Positions 33,751 through 40,634 of a stretch of 64,000 bases of DNA are shown piece after piece. Source of the stretch: a virus; IMG/VR virus record IMGVR_UViG_3300021478_000453, positions 1 through 64,000 of that record; one strand, written 5' to 3'. The position numbers and the translations under genes are program-made. The stretch's first letter is position 1, and each line of letters begins with the position of its first letter. The notes beneath the pieces were generated by a model. That model was not told the origin of the DNA and did not search any database. It was given only the letters and a program-made list of their open reading frames with translations.

Positions 33751-34095
33751 ATGCCCTGCGATACGAGGTTGAAACCTAAGCAAACAATCTCCGAGCGCGC
33801 GGCCGAGGTACGCGAGGCGACGGCACGTCTAGCCGTCGCCATCGCCGCCGGCCGGGTGCGCGTCAAGATCGGCCCGCAAGGCGCAATCGCCTTTGAGAAC
33901 TGGGACACACAATCGCGCGACGGGATAACCGACGCTTGTGCCTATCGCCGCATCATGGCGACGGGCTCAGCGATGGCCCGCATGGCGATAGCCAAGGCCG
34001 AGCAACTCGCCGGCCGCGGCGTGAACAAGCAAGCGGTTGCCCACGGGCATCACTCGCACGATGGGGGCGCCACATGGCACAGCCACAAGGGCTAA
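33751..34095 (+). CDS. Small conserved phage protein, 114 aa
   Basis: Begins MPCDTRLKPKQTISERAAEV, then IGPQGAIAFENWDTQSRDGI, ending HHSHDGGATWHSHKG. The MPCDTRLKPGQT start and HSHDGG-TWHxHKG end are a family pattern I have seen in phage and host genomes next to Ycf46-like ATPases. His-rich C-terminus may bind a metal. Role unknown. Confidence 0.7.
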   Translation: MPCDTRLKPKQTISERAAEVREATARLAVAIAAGRVRVKIGPQGAIAFENWDTQSRDGITDACAYRRIMATGSAMARMAIAKAEQLAGRGVNKQAVAHGHHSHDGGATWHSHKG

Positions 34096-34337
34096 ATCCG
34101 CATCACCCCGATTGTGTGTGTGGTTGCAACGATCCGCGCACCGACCGCGAGGCCCGCATGGTCGAAGCACACAAGGCCGGCCGCCTCGCAGCGGCTGAGG
34201 TATTCGCCGAGGCTTGCAGGAAGGCAATGAACCGCTGGTCTGACGATCCCGAGGTTCAGTTTTCCTACTTGGCCGGGCTCTTTGGCGAGCTTCGACGCAT
34301 CGCAACGCGGAAGCAGAACAAGGGATTCCGGCTATGA
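34074..34337 (+). CDS. Hypothetical protein with CxCN motif, 87 aa
   Basis: Overlaps the previous gene by 22 bp. HHPDCVCGCNDPRTDREARM near the N-terminus, then FAEACRKAMNRWSDDPEVQF. The His/Cys cluster may hold zinc. Coupled downstream by ATGA. Confidence 0.6.
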   Translation: MAQPQGLNPHHPDCVCGCNDPRTDREARMVEAHKAGRLAAAEVFAEACRKAMNRWSDDPEVQFSYLAGLFGELRRIATRKQNKGFRL

Positions 34338-34549
34338 CCTTCTACAGCGTCCATCGCACCACCGATGGCGGAAGCAGCGCCGGCTATGAGTGGTTCACAA
34401 GCGAGCGCGCGGCAAAGAAGGCCGCCGCACAATGGCGCGTCGGCACGCCCGAGGAGTCGGCGACCGTCAACCGTTGGAAGATCAAGCCGACGAAACGGGG
34501 AATCCTGCGCGCCCTGAACATTCACGCAAGCCACCCGGATAACGGTTGA
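34334..34549 (+). CDS. Hypothetical protein, 71 aa
   Basis: MTFYSVHRTTDGGSSAGYEW then TSERAAKKAAAQWRVGTPEE: a small alpha/beta domain like many phage early proteins. Coupled upstream (ATGA). Function unknown. Confidence 0.6.
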   Translation: MTFYSVHRTTDGGSSAGYEWFTSERAAKKAAAQWRVGTPEESATVNRWKIKPTKRGILRALNIHASHPDNG

Positions 34550-34551
34550 AC

Positions 34552-34836
34552 ATGACCATCCGCACGGAGCCGCTCAACCAAACCGAGCGCGACCTAAACA
34601 AGTACGCGAGCGGCAAGGCTTACACCCTCATGCGCGACGTGAAGCAAGCCTTTGAGATCGCCGGCCTAGGACCGGCGCACGCTGGCGCCTGTTGCGGCGC
34701 CTTGTTCCTACGGCTGGCGGCGACTATCGCCGCGGCCGCCGGCCACGACAAGTTAAGTTTTATCCGCTGGTGCTCGGAATGCTTCGACCTCGCCAGCGAC
34801 GACGACCAACCATCGAAGCCAACCAAAGGAGTCTGA
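34552..34836 (+). CDS. Hypothetical protein, 94 aa
   Basis: ATG 34552; a TTG at 34546 that overlaps the upstream stop is the alternative. TIRTEPLNQTERDLNKYASG, then HAGACCGALFLRLAATIAAA and SFIRWCSECFDLASDD. Family not recognised. Confidence 0.55.
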   Translation: MTIRTEPLNQTERDLNKYASGKAYTLMRDVKQAFEIAGLGPAHAGACCGALFLRLAATIAAAAGHDKLSFIRWCSECFDLASDDDQPSKPTKGV

Positions 34837-34838
34837 CA

Positions 34839-35105
34839 ATGAAAAGCTGGAAACCTGAAGTGATCGCCGACAGCACCGGCAAGTGGTGCGGCAATCAACT
34901 GCGCTTTGAAACCAGGAGGGAAGCGGAGGAGAACGTGGCCGACCTCGCCGGCCGCTGGTTCGCGGTAACGGAGACGCGCGTTGTCGAGAGCGACGAGCCC
35001 GTGAACTACACCTACCACAACCGCGAACTGCGCCCGGTTGAGGCCGCTCGCGATCCTGATGTGGGATTCGGTCCTGTGTTTGATCGGCTTGACCGCAACG
35101 GCTGA
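34839..35105 (+). CDS. Small conserved protein with RFETRREAE motif, 88 aa
   Basis: GGAGTCTGA precedes it. W-x-G-N-Q-LRFETRREAEENVADL, then RWFAVTETRVVESDEPVNY: a compact fold found in many phages and hosts (rFaT..EA...dL..RW..v...rVvesd.pvNy). Function unknown. Confidence 0.7.
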   Translation: MKSWKPEVIADSTGKWCGNQLRFETRREAEENVADLAGRWFAVTETRVVESDEPVNYTYHNRELRPVEAARDPDVGFGPVFDRLDRNG

Positions 35106-35117
35106 CGTTTCGGCCGG

Positions 35118-35146
35118 ACCGCTGGAGTCGTTTCGACTCTGGCGGT
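35118..35146. terminator. Stem-loop in the early block
   Basis: ACCGC-TG-GAGTC (35118-35129) pairs with GACTC-TG-GCGGT (35135-35146), with a two-base mismatch and a GTTTC loop. No U-run. Lies in an 86-bp gap just before the next GGAGTCTGA gene. Confidence 0.5.
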
Positions 35147-35191
35147 CTCCCGAAGCGCCAATAGCGGACGCTTCAAGCAAGGAGTCTGACA

Positions 35192-35455
35192 ATGAGCAAA
35201 CGCAAACTTTACGCCGTTGATCTGAAACTATGTGCGACGGCTTACATCAAGGCCCGCAATTCAGCGGAGGCGATGAGCATTGCCAAATCGCTCGCGAACC
35301 AAAGCCCCAGCCTTCTCGACAGCGAGGGCGACATCCCAGTGAGCGGCTTGCAGTACCGCGACCCCGCCCTCCCCGATGTGAGCCTATCTCCCGCTATGAC
35401 CATCCACGGAGTCTGGGAAGGCGGCACGTTCGAACTGATGGAACACGGAATCTAG
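35192..35455 (+). CDS. Hypothetical protein, 87 aa
   Basis: KLYAVDLKLCATAYIKARNS, then EAMSIAKSLANQSPSLLDSE and a beta end. GGAGTCTGA three bases before the ATG region fixes the start. Resembles small alpha/beta phage proteins of unknown role. Confidence 0.65.
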   Translation: MSKRKLYAVDLKLCATAYIKARNSAEAMSIAKSLANQSPSLLDSEGDIPVSGLQYRDPALPDVSLSPAMTIHGVWEGGTFELMEHGI

Positions 35456-35457
35456 CC

Positions 35458-35547
35458 ATGACCATCACCCTAAGCGACATCGCACTCGTGACGGCGTGCC
35501 TCGCGTTTCTCATTTCGTTGGCAACGCTCGTCATCACGATGAGATAA
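35458..35547 (+). CDS. Tiny membrane peptide, 29 aa
   Basis: MTITLSDIALVTACLAFLIS then LATLVITMR: one membrane helix. It follows the previous stop by two bases. Similar in style to 31125-31202. Confidence 0.4.
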   Translation: MTITLSDIALVTACLAFLISLATLVITMR

Positions 35548-35559
35548 GGAGTCTGAGCC

Positions 35560-36015
35560 ATGACACTGCAAGAGCTGTTTGATTTTAGCACCAAGCAAGC
35601 CGCCGTGATGTTCAACAAAACCGGAAGCGTGATGCCCATGTGGCACGCCCATCCGGCCAGCGGCCACGATCTTGTCATCGCCACGCCTTGGGAGAGCGCC
35701 GAGGATAAACGGATCATCACGGCCAAGCTGCGCGAGCTGTTCAAGCATGAGCGCGTCAAGTGCTACGCCTTCATGGGCGAGGCGTGGAGCGCCGCCACTC
35801 CCACAATGTCCGAGGTGCGCAAGTGGGCTGGCAATTTGGAGCACCACCCCGACCGCCGCGAAATCCTCGCCATCCACGCCGAGGACGACGAGGGCCACGC
35901 AATCATGGGCTGGTATTACATCCTGCGCCCGGAGCACGGCCCGCCGAAACTCTCGCCGCTGATGATAAGCCAAGCGACCGAGAACAAGGGCCAGCTGATG
36001 GGGATGCTGCGATGA
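35560..36015 (+). CDS. Hypothetical protein, 151 aa
   Basis: GGAGTCTGA precedes it. MTLQELFDFSTKQAAVMFNK, then MPMWHAHPASGHDLVIATPW, AEDKRIITAKLRELFKHERV and EILAIHAEDDEGHAIMGWYY. Beta-alpha layout of a small conserved phage domain; no catalytic residues recognised. Confidence 0.65.
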   Translation: MTLQELFDFSTKQAAVMFNKTGSVMPMWHAHPASGHDLVIATPWESAEDKRIITAKLRELFKHERVKCYAFMGEAWSAATPTMSEVRKWAGNLEHHPDRREILAIHAEDDEGHAIMGWYYILRPEHGPPKLSPLMISQATENKGQLMGMLR

Positions 36016-36068
36016 GGGCGCTCGCCCTCTTCGCTCTCGCCTGCGATAGGAAGGAGAAACACCTGTGA
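36012..36068 (+). CDS. Very short coupled frame, 18 aa
   Basis: MRALALFALACDRKEKHL, starting in an ATGA overlap and ending in a GTGA overlap with the HTH gene. It may be a translational-coupling leader rather than a functional peptide. Confidence 0.25.
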   Translation: MRALALFALACDRKEKHL

Positions 36069-36289
36069 AGCCCGCACAGTACAAGGCCGCACGTGATGCG
36101 CTGGGCTGGACGCATGCCAAGGTCGCCGAGATCATCGGCGTCGATGAGTCCACCGTCTACCGCTACCAACGCGGCGAGGTAGAGATACCGGGGCCAGCCG
36201 CGCGGCTGCTGCGGGCGCTCGTGTGGCTACGCCTCACCGAGAGCACGCGCAAATTCGACCAGCTGGTCAAGGAATTGAACCATGAATAA
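36065..36289 (+). CDS. XRE-type helix-turn-helix protein, 74 aa
   Basis: GTG start in a GTGA overlap. YKAARDALGWTHAKVAEIIG, then DESTVYRYQRGEVEIPGPAA is a classic Cro/CI-type HTH (about residues 6-45); the rest is one helix. Probably a small repressor or activator of the early block; no dimerisation domain. Confidence 0.8.
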   Translation: MKPAQYKAARDALGWTHAKVAEIIGVDESTVYRYQRGEVEIPGPAARLLRALVWLRLTESTRKFDQLVKELNHE

Positions 36290-36617
36290 GCCGAAGCTGC
36301 GCGTGACCTGGTTCGACGCCAACCGCGAGCCGCAGTGTCCGCCAAATCCAGCCTATCCCAAGGGCGTGGACATCGACCTGCGGCTACCGAGCCGCAAGCC
36401 CGTCGCGTCGTGCTCCACCGATTTGCCCTATCCGGCGAAGCGATGCGGCGCCTTTATCGTCGAATGTTTGCGCTGCGGCATGCGTGTCGCGCTGACCACC
36501 GCTGGCCGCCCGGACGACCCCCGCTCCGTCATCGTCCCGTGCAAGCTCCGCGATATGCCGCCGCTGGAGGCGCTGACCATCGACGACGACGAGCATAACC
36601 CGGGGGCGGTGCACTGA
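36282..36617 (+). CDS. Hypothetical zinc-finger-like phage protein, 111 aa
   Basis: LRVTWFDANREPQCPPNPAY, then ASCSTDLPYPAKRCGAFIVE and CLRCGMRVALTTAGRPDDPR. Cys pairs and the VALTTAGRxDDPRSV end match a common small early-phage family of unknown role. Overlaps the next gene's ATG by one base. Confidence 0.7.
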   Translation: MNKPKLRVTWFDANREPQCPPNPAYPKGVDIDLRLPSRKPVASCSTDLPYPAKRCGAFIVECLRCGMRVALTTAGRPDDPRSVIVPCKLRDMPPLEALTIDDDEHNPGAVH

Positions 36618-38182
36618 TGGCCAAGCTGCGCCCATACCAGGACGATGCCCTCGCAGCCATTAGGCAGACCGTGGGGCAAGGCGTTCGCCGGCTCGTGTGC
36701 CAGGCCCCGACCGGCGCAGGAAAGACGCTCCTTGCCGCTGCCATCGTCGAGGGAGCCCGTCGTAAATCGAACCGAATATGCTTTGTCGTGCCGGCGATCA
36801 GCTTGATCGACCAAACCGTGGAGATGTTCTGGAGCCAGGGCATTCGCGAGATCGGCGTCATCCAGGCAAACCACCCGCTGACCGATTGGTCGCGTCCCGT
36901 ACAAGTTGCCAGCATCCAGACCGTGCGCTCCCGCGGCGTCTACCCGGAGGCTGCCGTCGTCGTCTTCGACGAGGTGCACCAACTCCACAAAGAGCATGTG
37001 AAATGGCTCACCCATCCCGATTGGCAGGCCACGCCCATCATCGGGCTAAGCGCCACACCCTGGACTCGCGGGCTGGGGAGACATTTCGAATCGCTACTGA
37101 TTATGAGCACGACCAAGGAATTGATCGCGCAGGGCTATCTGTCCAAGTTCAAGGTGTACGCCGCCGACCACCCAGACCTGACCGGCGTCCGTATCGTGGC
37201 CGGCGATTACCACGAGGGCCAGCTCTCGACCGTGATGCAGCAGCAAGGGCTAATCGCCAACATCGTGGAGACGTGGCGAGAAAAGTGGAACAAGGACAAG
37301 ACGTTCCTATTCGGTGTCGATTGCGCGCACGCCCAGATGCTTCAAGAGCGGTTTCGTTCGTGCGGCATCAACTGCGCCTATCAGGATGCCAACACCTCGA
37401 TGGCCGAACGCGCGGAGATTAAGCGCGGGTTTCATTCCGGCGAGATTAAGATCATCGCCAACGTGGGCACACTCACCACCGGCGTGGATTACGACGTGCG
37501 ATGCCTGATCCTGGCACGACCGACCAAGAGCGAGATGCTTTTCGTGCAGATTATCGGCCGCGCGCTGCGCACCGCCGAGGGCAAGGATCACGCACTGATC
37601 CTCGACCATACCGACACGACGGCGCGGCTTGGCATGGTGACGGACATCCACCACGAGCACCTCGATGACGGGCGCTCGCGGACCAAGACGGCGGCGAAGC
37701 CTCGCCGCGCGCCATTGCCCAAGCCTTGCCCCAAGTGCGCCTACATCATCCCGGTCAACGCGAAGACGTGCCCGGAGTGTGGTTTCGAGCGCAAGGTTGT
37801 CAGCAAGGTTTTCGAGCGCGACGGCGAGCTGGTTGAGCTGGACGGACGGCCGAGGGCGAAGACCAACCCGCACCTATTCCCCTACACCCAGAACGAGAAG
37901 CGCGCGTTCTTCGCGCAGCTGCGCACCCACGGCTTGAAGAAAGGCTACAAGCCCGGCTGGGCTGCGGTGCAGTACCGCGAGAAATTCAAGGATTGGCCGC
38001 CACGTTCCTGGGAATACGACGCGCCGCTCCCCGTCGGCGCCGAGGTGGCGAACTTCATCCGCTCTCGCATCATCGCATGGGCAATGCAGGTCAATGATCG
38101 ATCCAAGAAAGCGGGCAAGGCTGCATCTGGAGCTGCTGGCGCTGCGCCTGGAAGTTCACGGCCCGGAAGCGGCAACGCCTAA
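36617..38182 (+). CDS. SF2 helicase with C-terminal zinc ribbon
   Basis: 521 aa. Walker A APTGAGKT (30-37), DEVH box (118-121), motif III LSATP (144-148), motif VI QIIGRALR (311-318). A CPKC...CPEC zinc ribbon lies at about 371-388, and the C-terminus holds a short basic extension. The layout is that of RadD/UvsW-type repair and recombination helicases, with this zinc ribbon typical of the phage and RadD branch. It probably unwinds or remodels DNA or RNA during phage replication and recombination with ERF and RusA. Confidence 0.88.
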   Translation: MAKLRPYQDDALAAIRQTVGQGVRRLVCQAPTGAGKTLLAAAIVEGARRKSNRICFVVPAISLIDQTVEMFWSQGIREIGVIQANHPLTDWSRPVQVASIQTVRSRGVYPEAAVVVFDEVHQLHKEHVKWLTHPDWQATPIIGLSATPWTRGLGRHFESLLIMSTTKELIAQGYLSKFKVYAADHPDLTGVRIVAGDYHEGQLSTVMQQQGLIANIVETWREKWNKDKTFLFGVDCAHAQMLQERFRSCGINCAYQDANTSMAERAEIKRGFHSGEIKIIANVGTLTTGVDYDVRCLILARPTKSEMLFVQIIGRALRTAEGKDHALILDHTDTTARLGMVTDIHHEHLDDGRSRTKTAAKPRRAPLPKPCPKCAYIIPVNAKTCPECGFERKVVSKVFERDGELVELDGRPRAKTNPHLFPYTQNEKRAFFAQLRTHGLKKGYKPGWAAVQYREKFKDWPPRSWEYDAPLPVGAEVANFIRSRIIAWAMQVNDRSKKAGKAASGAAGAAPGSSRPGSGNA

Positions 38183-38360
38183 AGCCTGCCGCCCGCTGAG
38201 ACGGAGCGTGCTGCTCCTCGAGGCGCGAAACCTCCTGCGCTCACACGGGTTTACCCGCACCGAGATCGCCGACCTCCTGGGCGAATCCCACCCCCCCGGC
38301 TGCGTCTGCTGGCCATGCGTGCTGCGGCTCCACAGAGCTGTGCGCCTTACGCGAGCCTGA
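38094..38360 (+). CDS. Small helical protein overlapping the helicase end, 88 aa
   Basis: Starts 89 bp inside the helicase gene in another frame. RARLHLELLALRLEVHG at the start, then SHGFTRTEIADLLGESHP (HTH-like) and GCVCWPCVLRLHRAV. The long overlap is unusual, but composition outside it is protein-like. Moderate confidence. Confidence 0.5.
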   Translation: MIDPRKRARLHLELLALRLEVHGPEAATPKACRPLRRSVLLLEARNLLRSHGFTRTEIADLLGESHPPGCVCWPCVLRLHRAVRLTRA

Positions 38361-38372
38361 TATAAAATCCCG

Positions 38373-38399
38373 TTGCGAATCCGCTGCGAATGCTATACG
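38373..38399 (+). promoter_or_regulatory. Promoter-like sequence TTGCGA-15-TATACG
   Basis: TTGCGA at 38373, TATACG at 38394, 15 bp apart. The stretch TGCGAATGCTATAC (38385-38398) occurs again on the minus strand (44169-44182), upstream of the RHH gene. An extended -10 (TGC before TATAC) supports promoter activity. A small AACTCC-7-GGAGTT hairpin follows (about 38407-38425). Confidence 0.5.
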
Positions 38400-38454
38400 T
38401 GTATGGAACTCCTGTGCAGGGAGTTAGTTAGACGCGAGCAATGGGAGGTGGGCC

Positions 38455-38664
38455 ATGTCCCGTCTCACTGGGCAAGCCGAATACTGTCGCTGGCAAGCGA
38501 CAATTTGCAAGCAGAAGGCGAGCCGAGGGGCGCGCGAATACGCCAAGCTGGCGCGGCATTGGGCGACGCTCGCCCGCAAGTTCGAGCTGGCCGAGCAGAT
38601 CAGCGGCTTCATTCAATGGAACGCGCAACGGCTTGAGCCGCCGGAATACTTCGATGCTCGATGA
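38455..38664 (+). CDS. Hypothetical helical protein, 69 aa
   Basis: GGGAGGTGGGCC before the ATG gives a strong start. SRLTGQAEYCRWQATICKQK, then YAKLARHWATLARKFELAEQ is a helical pair. The overlapping longer frame 38373-38636 was rejected. Function unknown. Confidence 0.65.
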   Translation: MSRLTGQAEYCRWQATICKQKASRGAREYAKLARHWATLARKFELAEQISGFIQWNAQRLEPPEYFDAR

Positions 38665-38902
38665 GGGGCTCACGGTCGATCCCAAGCGCATGGATTTTCC
38701 GCCGACCGGCATCTTTGTGCGCGCTCGAGTGCCCGCCGGCGGCTACGGGAGCTTCGACATCGTGCAGCTAGACGCGCCGAGCTTGCAGCGTTGGTTGCGT
38801 TCGCGTGGTGGAAATAATGAATGGGCTGAGGCTGTTGTTGCGTTGTTGCTCGGTCATCGTGTAGATACTCGGCTTGAAGGTATGAAAACTTCCTCTGTTT
38901 GA
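38654..38902 (+). CDS. Small conserved phage protein, 82 aa
   Basis: Overlaps the previous gene by 11 bp. GSFDIVQLDAPSLQRWLRSR, then GGNNEWAEAVVALLLGH is a widespread phage pattern (LD..SL..WLRSRGG.N.WAE..V..LLGH). A strong terminator follows it. Confidence 0.75.
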   Translation: MLDEGLTVDPKRMDFPPTGIFVRARVPAGGYGSFDIVQLDAPSLQRWLRSRGGNNEWAEAVVALLLGHRVDTRLEGMKTSSV

Positions 38903-38905
38903 GAT

Positions 38906-38945
38906 CGCCCGCCCCAGCAGACTCCGGGGCGGGCGGTTTCGTTTT
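38906..38945 (+). terminator. Rho-independent terminator
   Basis: CGCCCGCCCC (38906-38915) pairs perfectly with GGGGCGGGCG (38926-38935) over a ten-base loop, followed by GTTTCGTTTT. It ends the main early transcript and isolates the gene at 38959. Confidence 0.8.
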
Positions 38946-38958
38946 AAGGAGCAGAACA

Positions 38959-39201
38959 ATGTCACTGCATGGAGAGACGTTCCAATATCTGAGGCCCACC
39001 CAAGATCAGATGGAGGCGATGCAGAAGCTACGCGACGCGGCGCAAAAGTACGCCGAGGCGCTCGATGAGCTGCTCGCCGACGGCGCCGACAAGACCTACA
39101 CGCTGCGCAAGTTGCGCGAGGTGGCAATGTGGGCCAACGTCGCTGTGACGCGCCACCAGGACGGCACGCCGCGAACCGACGGCTATCCCAGCCCAGAATG
39201 A
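38959..39201 (+). CDS. Acb2/Tad1-hairpin-like protein (candidate anti-CBASS/anti-Thoeris sponge)
   Basis: 80 aa, start after AAGGAGC. FQYLRPTQDQMEAMQKLRDA, then KYAEALDELLADGADKTYTL and RKLREVAMWANVAV. The order F-x-Y-x-x-P ... helix ... GADxxxxxRKLREVxMWANxA matches the Acb2 helical-hairpin family. Acb2 proteins form hexamers that bind cyclic nucleotides and so block CBASS, and in some cases Thoeris, defence. It stands alone between a terminator and the next small genes, as accessory anti-defence genes often do. Binding has not been shown here. Confidence 0.65.
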   Translation: MSLHGETFQYLRPTQDQMEAMQKLRDAAQKYAEALDELLADGADKTYTLRKLREVAMWANVAVTRHQDGTPRTDGYPSPE

Positions 39202-39216
39202 TTGGCATTGATGCTG

Positions 39217-39540
39217 ATGAAGACGACCAAGCTACCGCGATCCGAGTGCTTGAACTGCGGCCACCCGCTGGACCGCGCGACGCACGTTGACGGCGCCCGG
39301 CGCGCTAAGCCGGGCGACGTGACGCTTTGCATCCGTTGCAGCCACATTATGATCTTCACGGAGGACATGAGCTTCCGCAATCCGACCGACGAGGAGCTGA
39401 CGGAGATCGCCGCCGACGCCGACGTGATGCGCGCTGCTGTTGCACTGGCCCGCATGCGGGAGGAAATGCCCTATGAAGACGACGACAAAAGTGACCTTTC
39501 GCGCTGGCTCACCGCCAATCGTTTGGGGCGCCCCCAATAG
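39217..39540 (+). CDS. Small zinc-binding-type protein, 107 aa
   Basis: ATG 39217; 39211 is an alternative. CLNCGHPLDRATHVDG...LCIRCSHIMIFTEDM: two CxxC pairs, then a helical region TDEELTEIAADADVMRAAVA. This CxxCG..LD.AT...GD...CI.C pattern is common in phage early genes, without a known role. Confidence 0.7.
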   Translation: MKTTKLPRSECLNCGHPLDRATHVDGARRAKPGDVTLCIRCSHIMIFTEDMSFRNPTDEELTEIAADADVMRAAVALARMREEMPYEDDDKSDLSRWLTANRLGRPQ

Positions 39541-39676
39541 CCCGCGTCGGCCGCTGTGCGCGCTCTGCCACGGTGCGTTGCCCGAGGTGCCGCTGATGAT
39601 GTGGAAGGACGATGGCAGCGGCGCGAGCTTCTGTGACGAGTGCATCGAGCGCTGGATAAACTTTGAGCATGAGTGA
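39473..39676 (+). CDS. Small zinc-finger protein, 67 aa
   Basis: ATG 39473 inside the previous gene (68-bp overlap). CALCHGALPEVPLMMWKDD, then SFCDECIERWINF: CxxC...CxxC. A family of tiny phage proteins; DNA, RNA or protein binding is possible. Confidence 0.6.
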   Translation: MKTTTKVTFRAGSPPIVWGAPNSPRRPLCALCHGALPEVPLMMWKDDGSGASFCDECIERWINFEHE

Positions 39677-39767
39677 TTCCTTCCTACTTGGCGTGGCGAT
39701 AGCCGCTGCCATCCTCGTGCCACCCTTGGTCATGCTCGCGTTGTGGGCTGTGGCTCACGGTGGCTGA
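39669..39767 (+). CDS. Small membrane protein, 32 aa
   Basis: MSDSFLLGVAIAAAILVPPL then VMLALWAVAHGG: one membrane segment. It starts in the preceding gene's last codons. Role unknown. Confidence 0.5.
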   Translation: MSDSFLLGVAIAAAILVPPLVMLALWAVAHGG

Positions 39768-39772
39768 GTGTG

Positions 39773-39913
39773 ATGAGCCGCGGCGTTTCCGTTCTCTTGC
39801 TTGTCCTGGCGGTCGCGATCATCCTGCTGCTAATGATGTATGAGATCGTCTCCTGGCAGCAATGCTTGGGCAACGATCCGTGGTGGTATTGCCTGCGGAT
39901 CCTAGCGCACTGA
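39773..39913 (+). CDS. Small membrane protein, 46 aa
   Basis: SRGVSVLLLVLAVAIILLLM (membrane helix), then EIVSWQQCLGNDPWWYC with two Cys. Together with 39669-39767 it forms a pair of tiny membrane proteins at the end of a short operon. Possible superinfection or membrane-sensing role. Confidence 0.55.
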   Translation: MSRGVSVLLLVLAVAIILLLMMYEIVSWQQCLGNDPWWYCLRILAH

Positions 39914-40067
39914 TCACATACAAAAACCGCACCTAATCACGAATTGTTACATTGATTGAAAACGATAATCCGACTCAAAGTGCCCGCTAACCCATTGACG
40001 GTTGCTAACTAACAAAACTCGATGTGCTACGATGTGTTTGTTGAATGTCAAACACATGGAGTCTGAT
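39914..40067 (+). promoter_or_regulatory. Leader with promoter-like and hairpin elements
   Basis: TTGACG (around 39997) is followed by AT-rich sequence and TGTGCTACGAT, an extended -10-like block. GTGTTTG (40034-40040) and CAAACAC (40049-40055) are inverse copies around eight bases, directly before GGAGTCTGA (40058-40066). The hairpin could hide or expose the ribosome site. Confidence 0.45.
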
Positions 40068-40634
40068 ATGACGAAACGAGAGAAGGAGCTTCAGCTGCTG
40101 CGCAACCGGATTGCGCGTCTGGAGAAGCTACGCGACCAGGCGATCCGCGACCTGGTAATGACGGAGACCAGATTGCCGGCGCTGCGCAAGCAAGCGAAGC
40201 GGGCGGTTGGCAGGATACTGGCGACTCAAGTTGAGTCACCACACCACCTCGATCCGATTGCTCCCACGCCGGAAGTAGTGCAGCAGCCGCTGCCGATGCC
40301 AGCCGAGCGTGAAGCGCAGGATGGGCGCAGCCTTGACAACGATGTCGTTCTCCAGAACGAGGCCGGCGCAGAAGTAGAGCGTGGTGACCTGGACAAGCAC
40401 GGCGGCATCCCGACGTTCCTGCGCCGCGGACAAGCGGCGCAAGCGGCTGCCGATGCGGCGATCAGCGAGGCAGCGCGCAAGCTCGGCGCATTGCCCGATC
40501 CGAAGGCGCCCGAGCGCAAGGCTGTGCGCAAGGAGGTTGAGCAGCAGGTGCGCCAGGCCGAGCTGACCGGCAAGCGGCGCAAGCTCCCGCTCACCGGGAA
40601 ACAAGCGCTGGCGGAAATCAACCGGCAGCGTTAA
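40068..40634 (+). CDS. Coiled-coil protein, 188 aa
   Basis: EKELQLLRNRIARLEKLRDQ, then a Gln/Pro linker (VVQQPLPMPAEREAQDG) and a basic C-terminal part (GKRRKLPLTGKQALAEINRQ). The start follows GGAGTCTGA. It has its own terminator and probably its own promoter, so it may be a separately regulated early gene. Function unknown. Confidence 0.7.
   Translation: MTKREKELQLLRNRIARLEKLRDQAIRDLVMTETRLPALRKQAKRAVGRILATQVESPHHLDPIAPTPEVVQQPLPMPAEREAQDGRSLDNDVVLQNEAGAEVERGDLDKHGGIPTFLRRGQAAQAAADAAISEAARKLGALPDPKAPERKAVRKEVEQQVRQAELTGKRRKLPLTGKQALAEINRQR

Larger units (their letters stand above)
30294..40066 (+). promoter_or_regulatory. Seven copies of the ribosome-site motif GGAGTCTGA
   Basis: Exact GGAGTCTGA occurs 10-12 bases before ATG at 30294, 32946, 34828, 35181, 35548 and 40058; GGAGTCTAA, 14 bases before ATG, at 31261. 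All belong to the plus-strand early block and each serves a gene that is not coupled to its neighbour. GGAG is the normal Shine-Dalgarno part; the conserved TCTGA beyond it is not needed for that. I saw it at no other gene in the window. Confidence 0.75.

Noticed and set aside
38373-38636. Plus-strand frame of 87 residues
   Set aside because: It overlaps 38455-38664, which has a strong ribosome site and better composition; the first part is promoter-like sequence.
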